NCBI GenBank assembly: GCA_009835985.1
Contig: VXWI01000078.1
Span: 1-63,221, forward strand
Source of the DNA: Acidobacteriota bacterium
GTDB taxonomy: Bacteria > Acidobacteriota > Vicinamibacteria > Marinacidobacterales > Marinacidobacteraceae
Direction of reading: 5' to 3'
DNA: 63,221 bases
Positions 48,675-57,747 of this stretch are shown here, piece after piece. Made by a program: the position numbers and the translations under genes. Numbering within the stretch: the first letter of the stretch is position 1; every line of letters begins with the position of its first letter. The notes below the pieces were generated by a model. The model saw only the letters and a list, made by a program, of their open reading frames with translations, was not told the origin of the DNA and did not search any database.

Positions 48675-49484
48675 CTACGCCGCGCGGCGTGCTTCCCGGA
48701 TCGTCTGGTAGGCCTTCTGGATCTCCTGGGTGCGCCGGGTGGCCTCGTCCTTCATCTCCTCGGGGAGTCCCTGCGCCGCCAGGCGGTCGGGGTGGTGCTG
48801 CCGCATGAGCCGCCGGTAGGTGGAGCGGATCTCGTCGTCGCTCGCGGACCGTTCCGAGCCGAGGACCCCGTAGGCCTCCTTGAGTTTCTCCTCCGGAGAG
48901 GGACCTCGTGGCCGCATGCCGGCCGACGCCACTCGCTCCATCTGCGCCATCTCGGCGCGCGAGAAGCCGAGGAAGGCCCCGATGTGGTCGAGGATCCGCC
49001 GCTCTTCGGGATGGATGGTGCCGTCCGCCCAGGCCGCCTTGAACTGGATCTCCATGAAGGCGCGGAGCAGGTTCCGGCGCCGCCCGGCCACCTGGACGAG
49101 CTGGCCGAGGGCGTCGTCGAGGTTGAAGCGCGGTGACTTGCCCTCGTTGAAGATGCGCGCCGCGAGGTTCCGGTCCCGGGCGTCGAGCCCAAGCCCCGCC
49201 ATGACCTCGCGGGCCAGCTGGGCTTCTTCCTCGCTGACCTGGCCGTCCGCCTTCGCGATGTGGCCCATGACCCCGAAGGTGGCTACGAAGAACGCCACCC
49301 GGCGTTGCTCGTGGGTGTTCCCGGGAGGTGGCGGAGGGGGCGCACCCGGTCCCCCGCCCGGATAGGAGTGCATCCGGGCCGATCCGGACATGCTGGAGCC
49401 GATGGCGGCCCCCAGCATCGCGCCGAGCGGACCACCCAGGGTCCACCCGAGCGTCCCGCCGATCAGGGTTCCCCAAAAGCCCAT
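48675..49484 (-). CDS. djlA: DjlA-type co-chaperone, TerB-like and J domains
   Basis: This 269-residue protein has a glycine-rich N-terminal hydrophobic hairpin (TLIGGTLGWTLGGPLGAMLG), a proline-rich linker, a TerB-like helical domain (FFVATFGVMGHIAKADGQVS, residues about 63-185) and a C-terminal J domain with the HPD motif in MRQHHPDRLAAQG. This order is that of DjlA, a membrane-anchored DnaK co-chaperone. It stimulates DnaK ATPase at the membrane. The gene is convergent with hppA. Confidence 0.88.
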   Translation of the reverse strand: MGFWGTLIGGTLGWTLGGPLGAMLGAAIGSSMSGSARMHSYPGGGPGAPPPPPPGNTHEQRRVAFFVATFGVMGHIAKADGQVSEEEAQLAREVMAGLGLDARDRNLAARIFNEGKSPRFNLDDALGQLVQVAGRRRNLLRAFMEIQFKAAWADGTIHPEERRILDHIGAFLGFSRAEMAQMERVASAGMRPRGPSPEEKLKEAYGVLGSERSASDDEIRSTYRRLMRQHHPDRLAAQGLPEEMKDEATRRTQEIQKAYQTIREARRAA

Positions 49485-49786
49485 CTTGCTGGTCGATGTT
49501 CGGGAAGCCTAAGGGCGCTTTTGCCGGCCATCGGCGGGAATCCTAGAACGGGCCGATCCCGCAACCGATATTCTTCCGCGCCGTCACGCCTGCCGCGCGG
49601 CGAGGAAATGGATGTCCAGCTTGGGTTGCACCGGGCCCTACACTAAAGAAAGGACCGGGGGAGTGCATCTCGCGGGCACGGTGGCGAGCGCCTGATTCAG
49701 CCCCGGCGGCGCCAATCCGCGCCTTGACCGTCGGCAGTTTCTCCGCGACACCTCGGGACACCTCACAAAGCGAGCGCAGCGCGGGC
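49485..49786. other. 302-base divergent intergenic region
   Basis: This lies between the djlA start (minus) and the small membrane protein start (plus). No ORF, repeat or RNA gene is supported. A TACACT (49638-49643) followed by AAAGAAAGGA is -10-like but has no matching -35 at normal spacing. Promoters for both genes must lie here but are not identifiable by eye. Confidence 0.35.
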
Positions 49787-50326
49787 ATGACGATCGAGAA
49801 GGGCAACAAGACGCCTGCCTTCCGGGAGTCGGGGGTTCTTCGCAAAGTCCGGATCATGCTGCTCGGGATCGTCGCCCTCGGCATCACCGGCACGAGTGTG
49901 GAACTGACACTGCTCGGACACTTCGAGGAGCCGGCCCAGAGCATTCCCCTGGTCGTGTTGTCGGGCTGCCTGGCCGTCATCATCTGGCACTTCCTGTCGC
50001 CGACCGCCACCAGCGTCAGGGTCACGCGGGTCATGATGATGCTCTTGATCGTGACCGCGGTTGCCGGCGTTGGCTACCACTTCCTGGGAAACCTGGCGTT
50101 CAAGCGGGAGTTGTACCCGGAGCTCGCAGGCCTGGATCTCTTCGTGGAATCCGTGACGGGGGTGACGCCCGTGTTCGCCCCCGGTTCGATGCTGCTGCTG
50201 GGCTTCATCGGCTTGACTCATACATTCCGGGACCCGTGCCTCACCCACGCGCGAGCACGAGTGGAGGAGTCAGGCGTCGAGCAACTGGCGGATGCCCGGT
50301 CCCCCCACGCTGGCGCCGGTAAGTAG
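49787..50326 (+). CDS. hypothetical four-TM membrane protein
   Basis: This protein of about 179 residues has four hydrophobic segments: IMLLGIVALGITGTSVELTL, a second containing PLVVLSGCLAVIIWHF, MMMLLIVTAVAGVGYHFL and FAPGSMLLLGFIGL. The loops are short. No named family is recognised. ATG 49787 is chosen because the residues before it are not conserved-looking and no ribosome site favours the longer form. Its 3' end overlaps the convergent PLP-enzyme gene by 57 bases, so the last about 20 residues may not be constrained. Confidence 0.55.
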   Translation: MTIEKGNKTPAFRESGVLRKVRIMLLGIVALGITGTSVELTLLGHFEEPAQSIPLVVLSGCLAVIIWHFLSPTATSVRVTRVMMMLLIVTAVAGVGYHFLGNLAFKRELYPELAGLDLFVESVTGVTPVFAPGSMLLLGFIGLTHTFRDPCLTHARARVEESGVEQLADARSPHAGAGK

Positions 50327-51283
50327 GGCCACGCTGGAGCCGCGCTCTGCGAGCGGCACCGTCCGGGCGCCGGCGGTCGCCAGCGCGCCGGACGGCTCGG
50401 TGAGGATCTTCTGGCCCAGCAGCAGGTCCCGCGAGGTCGCGAGGGTGTCTTTGTCCCGGACCAGGACGGTCCGGTCCACGAGGCTGGCGAGCGCCGGATA
50501 AAGCTCCTCGGTCAGATACGGCACGGCGGCCCCGTCGCAAACCGTCTCGCACGGCGCCGACACGGCGCGCCCGGCCTCGAGGCTGTGATGGAGTGCGGCG
50601 CATCCGGCCGGCTCCACTGCGAAGATGCGGATGTCCGGACGGCGGTCCTTGAGCGCCCCCGCCACCCCGGTCAGCAGTCCGCCTCCGCCCACCGGGATGA
50701 AGACCGATTCGATGTCCGGCGCCGCCGACAGCAGCTCGACGGCGAGGCTTGAATGGCCGCGGTGAACCAGCGGGCAGGTCCACGGATGGACGAACAGGTA
50801 GGGCTCGTTCTCCCAGAGGTGCTCCTTCAGGAACCGGAACAGCTCGGGAACCGGGACGAGGCGCGGCGTTCCACCGGCCGCCCGGAACCCCTCGATCTTC
50901 GCCGGCGGCACGGTCTCCGGCAGCAGCGAGAACGCCGGGACCCCGCGCCGCCGCGCGGCCCAGGCGAGCGCCAGCGCGGTGTTTCCGGCGCTGACGGTGG
51001 AAAGTCCCGCCGCCACCCGTTCGTCGCCCAGTTGCGAGACCGCGTCCCAGATCCCCCGCACCTTGAACGAACCCGTCGGAAGCAGCGTGTCCGCCTTCAG
51101 CAGCAGTTCCTCCGCGAGGTCGGGCCTGGCCCGGAGGAGCGGACTTGCGGGGAACACCTGCCGGAGCCGGGCTGCGGCCGCCTGGGCGTCCCCCCAGCCC
51201 GGCGGCGCGATCGTCTCGACCCCGCTGGCGGAGGTGTCACCCAGCCCGTTTCCGGATGGAAGTGACTCGCAAGGCGCTGTCAT
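50270..51283 (-). CDS. PLP-dependent threonine/serine dehydratase-like enzyme (fold type II)
   Basis: This protein of about 337 residues has the PLP lysine in LLPTGSFKVRGIW (residues about 70-82), the phosphate-binding loop PVGGGGLLTGVAG, and the N-terminal ASPLLRARPDLAEELLLK. It matches the threonine dehydratase/serine racemase group, lacking the C-terminal ACT regulatory domain of biosynthetic IlvA. It probably deaminates threonine or serine in catabolism. ATG 51283 is in a typical position; no strong ribosome site is seen. Confidence 0.82.
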   Translation of the reverse strand: MTAPCESLPSGNGLGDTSASGVETIAPPGWGDAQAAAARLRQVFPASPLLRARPDLAEELLLKADTLLPTGSFKVRGIWDAVSQLGDERVAAGLSTVSAGNTALALAWAARRRGVPAFSLLPETVPPAKIEGFRAAGGTPRLVPVPELFRFLKEHLWENEPYLFVHPWTCPLVHRGHSSLAVELLSAAPDIESVFIPVGGGGLLTGVAGALKDRRPDIRIFAVEPAGCAALHHSLEAGRAVSAPCETVCDGAAVPYLTEELYPALASLVDRTVLVRDKDTLATSRDLLLGQKILTEPSGALATAGARTVPLAERGSSVALLTGASVGGPGIRQLLDA

Positions 51284-51346
51284 GAGCGCCGTTATTATGC
51301 GATCCGGACGCTCGTCCCCGAGAGCGCCGCTTCCGGAGGAGACGCC

Positions 51347-54300
51347 ATGAGGAATCCGCGCACGAATCCGTTCACGCCGCACGCTCCGACGCACTCCTGG
51401 CTTCGTCTCGTCCCGATCGTCGCCGTGCTACTGGTCACCAGCGCCGCCAATGCCCAGAAGGGCGGCCGCACCGACGACTCCGGCTGGGACACCACCCTGG
51501 CCCGGGGCGACGCCTACGACCTCGTCTTCGAGACCTCCGAGGGCACCTTCATGTCCCTCGACGTCTCACCGGACGGCGCTTCCATCGTCTTCGACCTGCT
51601 GGGCCACGTCTACAAGGTGCCGGTCACCGGGGGGCAGGCGGGATGCCTGACCCAGGACAGCGGGGTGGCGGTCAACTACCACCCGCGCTGGTCGCCGGAC
51701 GGCACGACCATCGCTTTCGTTTCCGACCGGGGCGGGCAGTCGAACCTCTGGCTCATGGACGCCGACGGCGGCAACCCGCGGGCGGTCCACCAGGACCCGG
51801 AATCGCGGGTCGCCACGCCGGCCTGGCTCCCGAGCGGGCAGGGGATCGTGGCCCGCTGGAACACCCTCGCCCGCCCGCGGCGGTCGGGCCTCTACCTCTT
51901 CCACCCCGATGGCGGCAGCGGAGTGGAACTGGTCGACGGCGCGGAATACGGGCGGGCGAGCTGGCCGGCGCCATCGCAGAACGGGACCCTCTACTTCCAC
52001 TTCGCGCCTTCCTCCGAGCGCGACATGGTCCGGGGCGCCATGCAGATCCGGGAACTCGACCTCGAGACGGGCAAGGTCTACGACGTGACCGAGGGGCAGT
52101 CCCAGCAGCAGTACCAGGGATCGAGCGGTGGCGCGATCGCGCCGGAGCCCTCCCCCGACGGGCGCTGGCTCGCCTTCGCGCGGCGTATCCCGGGTGGCAC
52201 GATCTCGTTCAAGGGGCACCGGTTCGGGCCCCGCACCGCGCTCTTCCTCCGCGATCTCCACACCGGGGCCGAGCGCCTGCTCGCCGATCCCATCGAGACC
52301 GACCTCGCCGAGGGGATGAAGACCGAGCGCGTCCTCCCCGGGTATTCGTGGAGCCCGGACAGCTCCGCCATCTACGTGCTGCGGGGCGGCCGGATCGTCA
52401 GGGTGGACGCCGCGAGCGGCGCCACCGAGGAAGTCCCCTTCGTCGCTGAGGTCCGGCGGCGGGTCTCCGAACAGGCCCGGGCGGAGTTCGACATCTCGGG
52501 CGACATTTTCCGGGCGAAGATGATCCGCTGGCCGGCGGTGTCTCCAGACGGTGCGGCGGCGGTCTTCCACGCCGCCGGGCGGCTCTACCGGATGACCCTT
52601 CCCGACGGCGCCCCCGAGCGCCTGATCGGCGGCGACGATCCCGCCTACGAACTGTCGCCCGCCTTCTCGCCGGACGGCTCCACCGTCGCGTACACCTCCT
52701 GGGACGACACCGAAGGGCACCTCCTGACGGTTCCGGCGGGCGGCGGGACGCCAACCCGGCTCACCGAAACCTCTTCGGAGTACATCCACCCGGTGTGGAC
52801 GCCGGACGGGAGCGCGATCGTGGTGGCGCGCGGCACCGGCGCTCCGGCGCGCGGCCGCTCGTGGTCCCAAAACCTCCGCTACGACCTGGTCCGCATTCCG
52901 GCCGGAGGCGGCGAGGCGACCGTCATCACGAAGACGCTCCGCCCGTTCAACGCGGGCCGTCCGCTGATGCCGCGCCGGCAGATCGTGGCGCCCTCCTTCG
53001 GCCCGGACGGCCGCCTCTTCTTCCCCGAGCAGGACAGTTGGGAGCGCGGCGGCCAGCGCCAGGACGTGACCCGGCTCGTCTCGGTGAAGGCCGACGGCTC
53101 CGACCGGCGCGTCCATCTCACCTTCCCCTTCGCCGATGAGGCGGCTCCCTCCCCTGACGGGCGCTGGGTGGCGTTCTCGGAAGGCGACAACGTGTACGTC
53201 ACCGCGCTGCCCTGGCCGGGCGCCGGCAAGGAGCCGCCCCACATCGAGCGCCGGAGGGCTTCGCTGCCGATCCGCACTATCACCAGGGACGGCGGGTTGT
53301 TCCCGCGCTGGACCCCGGACGGCGTGCTCTACCTCGGAAGCGGTCCGCGGATCACCATCTACGACCCGGAGAGCGACGAGACGACCCAACACGAGATCAC
53401 CCTCGACCTTCCGCGCCGGCGCGGCATGGGCTCGGTGGTCCTGACCGGGGCCCGCATCGTCACCCTGGGCGGGAAAGGGACCCTCGAGGAGGGCGTCGTC
53501 CGCGTCGTGGACGGGCGGATTGCTTGCGTCGGCGACTGCGCCCGGGCCGACGCGGACCGCGAGATCGACCTCTCGGGGAAGACGATCGTCCCGGGATTCA
53601 TCGACATGCACGCGCACCATCACCGGGATCACAGCGCGGTGTTGCCCCGGCGAAACTGGGAGGCGGGGGTCTACCTCGCCTACGGGATGACCACCACGCT
53701 CGACAACTCGCAGTGGTCCCAGAACGTCTTCGCGGCAGCCGAACTGGTGGAGGCTGGCGAGATGGTGGGGCCGCGCATGTACAGCACCGGCGATCCCATG
53801 TACAACGGCGACGGCTCGCGGCAGAACGACATCCGGAGCTACCAGGACGCCGAGGACAACATCGAGCGGCTGACGTCGTGGGGCGCCACCGCGATCAAGT
53901 CCTACATGCAGCCGCGCCGCGACCAGCGGCAGTGGATCGCCGAGATCTCGCGCAAGCGGAAGCTCATGCTCACCGGCGAGGGAGGCAGCCTGGTCTACAA
54001 CGTGGGTCTCATCCTTGACGGCCAGACCGGCTGGGAGCACCCGCTCACCTACGTCCCGCTCTACGAGGACGCCGCCAGGTTCTTCGGGCGCACGAAGACC
54101 GTCTACTCGATCACCTTCGTGGTCGGCGGGCCCTCCGTCTGGAACGAGGAGTACTTCTGGCAGGAGACCGCCAACTGGGACGATCCCAAGCAGCAGCGCT
54201 GGCTGCCCTGGCGGATGCTGATTCCGCATACGAGGCGGCGTCCGCTGCGGCCGGAAACCGACTACAGCTTCCCGCTGCTCGCCCAGGGTCTCCAGGACAT

Positions 54301-54694
54301 CGTGGACGAGGGCGGCTCGGGAGCCATCGGCGCCCACGGCCAGCACCACGGCATCGGGTCGCACTGGGAGATCTGGATGGCCGAGCCGGGGATGGGCGCC
54401 GAGGGAGCGCTCGACCTCGCGACCCGGCAGGGCGCGGCATTCCTCGGGCTCGAGCACGAACTCGGGACGATTGAGGACGGCAAGCTCGCCGACCTGGTGG
54501 TGTTGAACCGGAACCCGCTGGACGACATCCGGGCCACCGCCGACATCCACCTGGTGGTGAAGGACGGCCGCATCTACGACGGGGACACCCTCGACGAGAT
54601 CTGGCCGGAACCACGGTCCTACGGGGGGTATCCCTGGCTCCAGGAAGAGATGTTCCGCAGCGACGACCGGCCGATCCGGCCGAACGGCAACTGA
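51347..54694 (+). CDS. exported TolB-like propeller fused to amidohydrolase
   Basis: This 1115-residue protein has a signal peptide (LVPIVAVLLVTSAANAQKG), a large TolB/PD40 propeller region (about 60-690; many SPDG repeats such as SPDGASIVFDLLG and SPDGRWLAFARRI), then an amidohydrolase domain (about 700-1115). The amidohydrolase metal motif is FIDMHAHHHRDH. Later metal or catalytic residues are not certain from reading, though the C-terminal composite-domain return LADLVVLNRNPL is classic. Members probably hydrolyse cyclic amides or peptides in the periplasm. ATG 51347 has GGAGGAG about 6 bases upstream; the stop overlaps the next start by 1 base. Confidence 0.87.
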   Translation: MRNPRTNPFTPHAPTHSWLRLVPIVAVLLVTSAANAQKGGRTDDSGWDTTLARGDAYDLVFETSEGTFMSLDVSPDGASIVFDLLGHVYKVPVTGGQAGCLTQDSGVAVNYHPRWSPDGTTIAFVSDRGGQSNLWLMDADGGNPRAVHQDPESRVATPAWLPSGQGIVARWNTLARPRRSGLYLFHPDGGSGVELVDGAEYGRASWPAPSQNGTLYFHFAPSSERDMVRGAMQIRELDLETGKVYDVTEGQSQQQYQGSSGGAIAPEPSPDGRWLAFARRIPGGTISFKGHRFGPRTALFLRDLHTGAERLLADPIETDLAEGMKTERVLPGYSWSPDSSAIYVLRGGRIVRVDAASGATEEVPFVAEVRRRVSEQARAEFDISGDIFRAKMIRWPAVSPDGAAAVFHAAGRLYRMTLPDGAPERLIGGDDPAYELSPAFSPDGSTVAYTSWDDTEGHLLTVPAGGGTPTRLTETSSEYIHPVWTPDGSAIVVARGTGAPARGRSWSQNLRYDLVRIPAGGGEATVITKTLRPFNAGRPLMPRRQIVAPSFGPDGRLFFPEQDSWERGGQRQDVTRLVSVKADGSDRRVHLTFPFADEAAPSPDGRWVAFSEGDNVYVTALPWPGAGKEPPHIERRRASLPIRTITRDGGLFPRWTPDGVLYLGSGPRITIYDPESDETTQHEITLDLPRRRGMGSVVLTGARIVTLGGKGTLEEGVVRVVDGRIACVGDCARADADREIDLSGKTIVPGFIDMHAHHHRDHSAVLPRRNWEAGVYLAYGMTTTLDNSQWSQNVFAAAELVEAGEMVGPRMYSTGDPMYNGDGSRQNDIRSYQDAEDNIERLTSWGATAIKSYMQPRRDQRQWIAEISRKRKLMLTGEGGSLVYNVGLILDGQTGWEHPLTYVPLYEDAARFFGRTKTVYSITFVVGGPSVWNEEYFWQETANWDDPKQQRWLPWRMLIPHTRRRPLRPETDYSFPLLAQGLQDIVDEGGSGAIGAHGQHHGIGSHWEIWMAEPGMGAEGALDLATRQGAAFLGLEHELGTIEDGKLADLVVLNRNPLDDIRATADIHLVVKDGRIYDGDTLDEIWPEPRSYGGYPWLQEEMFRSDDRPIRPNGN

Positions 54695-54882
54695 TGGACG
54701 GGTTTCCCGCAACCTCCTGGGCGCTGCTCGTGGTGGCCATCGTGCCCGGCATGGCGCTCGCCATCTGGAACGCCGCCCGGGGCCGCCGACTCGGAGCGCC
54801 GGCCTCCGGCCGGCATCGTCCCAGTTCTCCCGGTGGGGGCGCGCAGCGAGGCGAAACGCAGGTCGGCGAGGACGACCGCTAG
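54694..54882 (+). CDS. small single-TM protein preceding the SSS symporter
   Basis: This 62-residue frame begins at ATG 54694, overlapping the amidohydrolase stop by one base. It encodes one membrane helix (SWALLVVAIVPGMALAIWNA) followed by a basic NAARGRR. From about residue 33 onward the codons lie inside dispersed repeat copy 5, so the original protein was probably about 32 residues plus its own tail. Small one-helix proteins are often found directly before SSS symporters. Function as a symporter accessory subunit is inference. Confidence 0.5.
   Translation: MDGFPATSWALLVVAIVPGMALAIWNAARGRRLGAPASGRHRPSSPGGGAQRGETQVGEDDR
54791..54860 (+). repeat. two-hairpin dispersed repeat, copy 5, with insertion
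   Basis: The copy begins TCGGAGCGCCGGCC. Hairpin 1 is GCCGGCC-TCC-GGCCGGC. The second half is interrupted by the 21-base segment at 54820-54840, which is shared (inverted) with 42470-42490, before the usual GGCGAAACG end. It lies in frame within the end of the small TM protein gene. Confidence 0.7.
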
Positions 54883-54888
54883 GCTGAT

Positions 54889-56418
54889 ATGCCCGCCAAC
54901 TGGCCGCTCTGGGCTGTACTGATCAGCTACCTGTCCATCCTCTTCGGACTGGCGATCTGGAGTTCGCGCAGTACCCGCGACCTCACCGGCTACTACCTGG
55001 CGGGCCGAAAGCTCCCCGCGGCCGTCGTCGGCTTTTCCGCGGCGAGCACCGGCGAGAGCGCCTGGCTGCTGCTGGGGCTCACCGGGATGGGCTACCTGCT
55101 GGGGGTGAACGCACTCTGGATCGTCTTCGGAGAGGTGCTGGCCACCGCGGTCGCCTGGGCCTTCATCGGCCCGCGCTTCAAGGCGCTCGCCGACCGCTAC
55201 CGGGCCATCACGGTGGCCGACTGGATGGAGGAGCGGTTCGGGGACCGGCGGCAGGTCCTCCGCATCCTCGGGTCGGTGGTGATCCTCGTCATGGCGGGGA
55301 CCTACATGGCCGCCCAGCTCACCGGGTCGGGCAAGACGTTCGAGTCGTTCCTCGGGGTCCCCTACGAGGCCGGGGTCATTCTCGGCGCGGTCGTCATCCT
55401 CTTCTACACGAGCTTCGGCGGCCTCAAGGCGGTCGCGTGGAGCGACCTGATCCAGGCGACGCTGATGGCGGCGGCGCTGGTGGCGCTGCCGCTCGTCGCG
55501 ATCCACGAGATCGGCGGCCTCTCGGTGCTCGCCGAACGTCTCGCCTCCGCCGATCCCGGCCTGTTGCGGCCGCTCGGCAGTTCGGGGATGACCGGTCAGG
55601 GGATCGCCGACGTGGTCAGCCACATGGGGATCGGGCTGGCGTTCCTGGGCGCCCCGCAGCTCCTCGTCCGGTTCATGGCCTCGAAGGACCGGCGCACGCT
55701 CTCGGACGGCGGGTTCATGGCGGCGTTCGTGATCGTGCTCTTCGATCTCGGAGCCGTCCTCACCGGAATGGCGGGCCGGGTCCTCTATCCCGTGATCGAC
55801 GATCCGGAGGGGATCCTGCCGCTGCTGGCCTCCGACCTCATGCCGCCTCTGGTCACCGGCCTCTTCCTGACCGCGGTGCTGGCGGCGATCATGTCCACCG
55901 CGGACTCGGTGCTGCTGCTGGCCTCGTCGGCGGTGGTGCGGGACTTCTTCGAGAAGCTGCTCGGGCCGCGCCACCGGAACCCTGCCGCGCCGGGAGTCTC
56001 GGGCTTCATCGCCCGGGTGACCGGGGACGACGCCCGGCTGGCTCGCTTTGGCAAGGCCGTCACCCTGGCGCTCGGGGTGGTCGGGATCGGCGTCGCCCTC
56101 CCGGAAGTGAGGGTCATCTTCTTCTTCGTGCTGTTCTCGTGGTCGGGGCTCGGCTGCGCCTTCGCGCCGGTCGCGATCCTGGGGATCTTCTGGAAGCGGA
56201 TGACCCTTCCGGGCGCGGTCGCGGGCATGGTGACCGGCTTTCTGACGTCGGTGGGATGGTTCCTGTGGGGCAAGCCCGCGTACTTCCAGCTCTACGAGAT
56301 GGTCGTGGGGTTCGCCGCCGGGTTCGCCGCCGCCATCCTGGTCAGCCTCCTGACCCGGCCCGATCCCGAGGGCGCGGAGCACGTGGACGCGGCGGCGCGC
56401 TGGGCGAGGGCGCGGTGA
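54889..56418 (+). CDS. sodium:solute symporter (SSS family, PutP-like)
   Basis: This 509-residue transporter has about 13 helices. Family signatures include YYLAGRKLPAAVVGFSAAST, GEVLATAVAWAFIGPRFKAL and the GGLKAVAWSDLIQATLM block. The Na+-binding serine region of TM8, AAIMSTADSVLLLASSAVV, is intact. Substrate may be proline or another organic solute; PutP is the closest pattern by memory only. ATG 54889 is 6 bases after the small TM gene's stop; its own stop overlaps the lipoprotein's GTG. Confidence 0.9.
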   Translation: MPANWPLWAVLISYLSILFGLAIWSSRSTRDLTGYYLAGRKLPAAVVGFSAASTGESAWLLLGLTGMGYLLGVNALWIVFGEVLATAVAWAFIGPRFKALADRYRAITVADWMEERFGDRRQVLRILGSVVILVMAGTYMAAQLTGSGKTFESFLGVPYEAGVILGAVVILFYTSFGGLKAVAWSDLIQATLMAAALVALPLVAIHEIGGLSVLAERLASADPGLLRPLGSSGMTGQGIADVVSHMGIGLAFLGAPQLLVRFMASKDRRTLSDGGFMAAFVIVLFDLGAVLTGMAGRVLYPVIDDPEGILPLLASDLMPPLVTGLFLTAVLAAIMSTADSVLLLASSAVVRDFFEKLLGPRHRNPAAPGVSGFIARVTGDDARLARFGKAVTLALGVVGIGVALPEVRVIFFFVLFSWSGLGCAFAPVAILGIFWKRMTLPGAVAGMVTGFLTSVGWFLWGKPAYFQLYEMVVGFAAGFAAAILVSLLTRPDPEGAEHVDAAARWARAR

Positions 56419-57257
56419 GAGGGACGATCGCCGCTGCAGCGGTTGCGGCGCTTGGTTTCCTGGTCCTCAATGCTTGCGAGGAGGGCGGGGAAGGCCCGAC
56501 GAGTCCCGGACCGGACCGTCCGTCGAACGCGCTGATCGACCGGGTGGAAGTCGTCTCCGAACCCGCGGCGAACGGCACCTACCTCGACGGTGAGGAGCTC
56601 GTCTTCGCCGTGCTGATTACGAGCGGCGAAGTGGTGGAGGCGACCGGCGAGGTCTTCCTGATCTTCGATCTGGGACTCGCGAGCCAACCCGCCGCTCTCA
56701 CGGCGCATGAAGCCGGACGACTGGAGTTCCGCTACCAGATTCGGCGCGGCGACTACGACGGCGACGGCGTGAGCGTGCCGGAAGGCGAGCTGATGTTCTC
56801 CCCGGGAGCGGCACTGCGCGTAGGAGGCGTGGACATCGATCCCGCGGTACGCGCACTGCCGGCGGACGGCGGTCACCGGGTGTTCGCGCACTTCGCGCCG
56901 GGCGAAACCGTCGTTTTCGATCCGACCCTCGACCGCTTCCCGGTGGATACGCTGGGCCTGAGTGGGGTCGTCGGCTGCGCGTCGACGGATGACATCGTGC
57001 CGATCGTGGAGGCCGTTCTCGAACGCAACGCGGCCGCGGCCGCCAGCCTGTGGTCGGTGGCCTACCAACTCGGGGATTGCGCGGTCCTCAACGAGAACGA
57101 ACCCGCCATCTTCCTCTCCGCCACGGTCCGCGAGCATCGCGGCGACATCTACGACCTCGTGCTCACCTACGGCTCTGCAGCCACCCTGACGGACCCCGAA
57201 CTGGCCGCCAACTGGTGGACCCTCGGCGGTTTCGTCGAGCCCACCCCCGTCCGCTGA
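56415..57257 (+). CDS. hypothetical lipoprotein with beta-rich repeats
   Basis: This 280-residue protein starts at GTG 56415 (overlapping the symporter stop) and has a signal segment AAAAVAALGFLVLNAC with lipobox LNAC. A low-complexity linker (EEGGEGPTSPGPDRPS) then leads to a domain with YLDGEELVFAVLITSGEVVE and FRYQIRRGDYDGDGVSVPEG. The latter resembles cadherin-like or Big-type sandwich repeats found in surface proteins, with Asp-rich loops that may bind Ca2+. The C-terminal half is unassigned. Role unknown. Confidence 0.7.
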   Translation: MRGTIAAAAVAALGFLVLNACEEGGEGPTSPGPDRPSNALIDRVEVVSEPAANGTYLDGEELVFAVLITSGEVVEATGEVFLIFDLGLASQPAALTAHEAGRLEFRYQIRRGDYDGDGVSVPEGELMFSPGAALRVGGVDIDPAVRALPADGGHRVFAHFAPGETVVFDPTLDRFPVDTLGLSGVVGCASTDDIVPIVEAVLERNAAAAASLWSVAYQLGDCAVLNENEPAIFLSATVREHRGDIYDLVLTYGSAATLTDPELAANWWTLGGFVEPTPVR

Positions 57258-57274
57258 TCCAGGCCGCGGCCGGC

Positions 57275-57329
57275 TTGGAACGCCGACCTCCGGTCGGCAT
57301 CGCCCGCCCCACGCGGGCGAAACGCAACC
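57275..57329 (+). repeat. two-hairpin dispersed repeat, copy 6
   Basis: The copy begins TTGGAACGCCGACC. Hairpin 1 is GCCGACC-TCC-GGTCGGC, which differs from copy 3 by a compensated pair change. Hairpin 2 is CGCCCGC-CCCA-CGCGGGCG, followed by AAACG. It starts 18 bases after the lipoprotein stop. Confidence 0.8.
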
Positions 57330-57368
57330 GTGGTTCGTGCGCATGACGCCGTCGCTAACCTCAACCCC

Positions 57369-57731
57369 ATGAGCCGCACCGCCTGCCACAAGTTCTCGCC
57401 CGCCGACTGCGCCGCCCAACTCCCCGACGACCGCTACTTCGTCGCCCTGACCCGCGGCACCCTCGAAGTGGGCCTCTACGCCCCCGAGGGCACGGATCCC
57501 CAGCAGCCGCACGACCAGGACGAGTGCTACGTCGTCCTCAAAGGCGAAGGCCGGTTCACCATGGGTGACGAAACGGTTCCCTTCCGGTCCGGAGACTTCT
57601 TCTTCGTCCCCGCCGGCGTCCCGCACCGCTTCTCCGACTTCGACGATTCGTTCAAGGTCTGGGTGATCTTCTACGGCCCGAAAGGCGGAGAACATCTGAT
57701 GCGGTCGCCCCCCGGAGGTTCCTCCTCGTAA
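57369..57731 (+). CDS. cupin-domain protein
   Basis: This 120-residue single-domain cupin has the metal-binding motif 1 PHDQDECYVVLKGEGRF and motif 2 PAGVPHRFSDF. It is a small beta-barrel, probably a dioxygenase-like or sugar-binding regulator; the substrate is unknown. ATG 57369 is chosen as homology begins there; a GTG at 57330 would add 13 residues inside repeat copy 6's flank. No ribosome site is evident. Confidence 0.8.
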   Translation: MSRTACHKFSPADCAAQLPDDRYFVALTRGTLEVGLYAPEGTDPQQPHDQDECYVVLKGEGRFTMGDETVPFRSGDFFFVPAGVPHRFSDFDDSFKVWVIFYGPKGGEHLMRSPPGGSSS

Positions 57732-57747
57732 CTCCGCTCGGCCGCGC

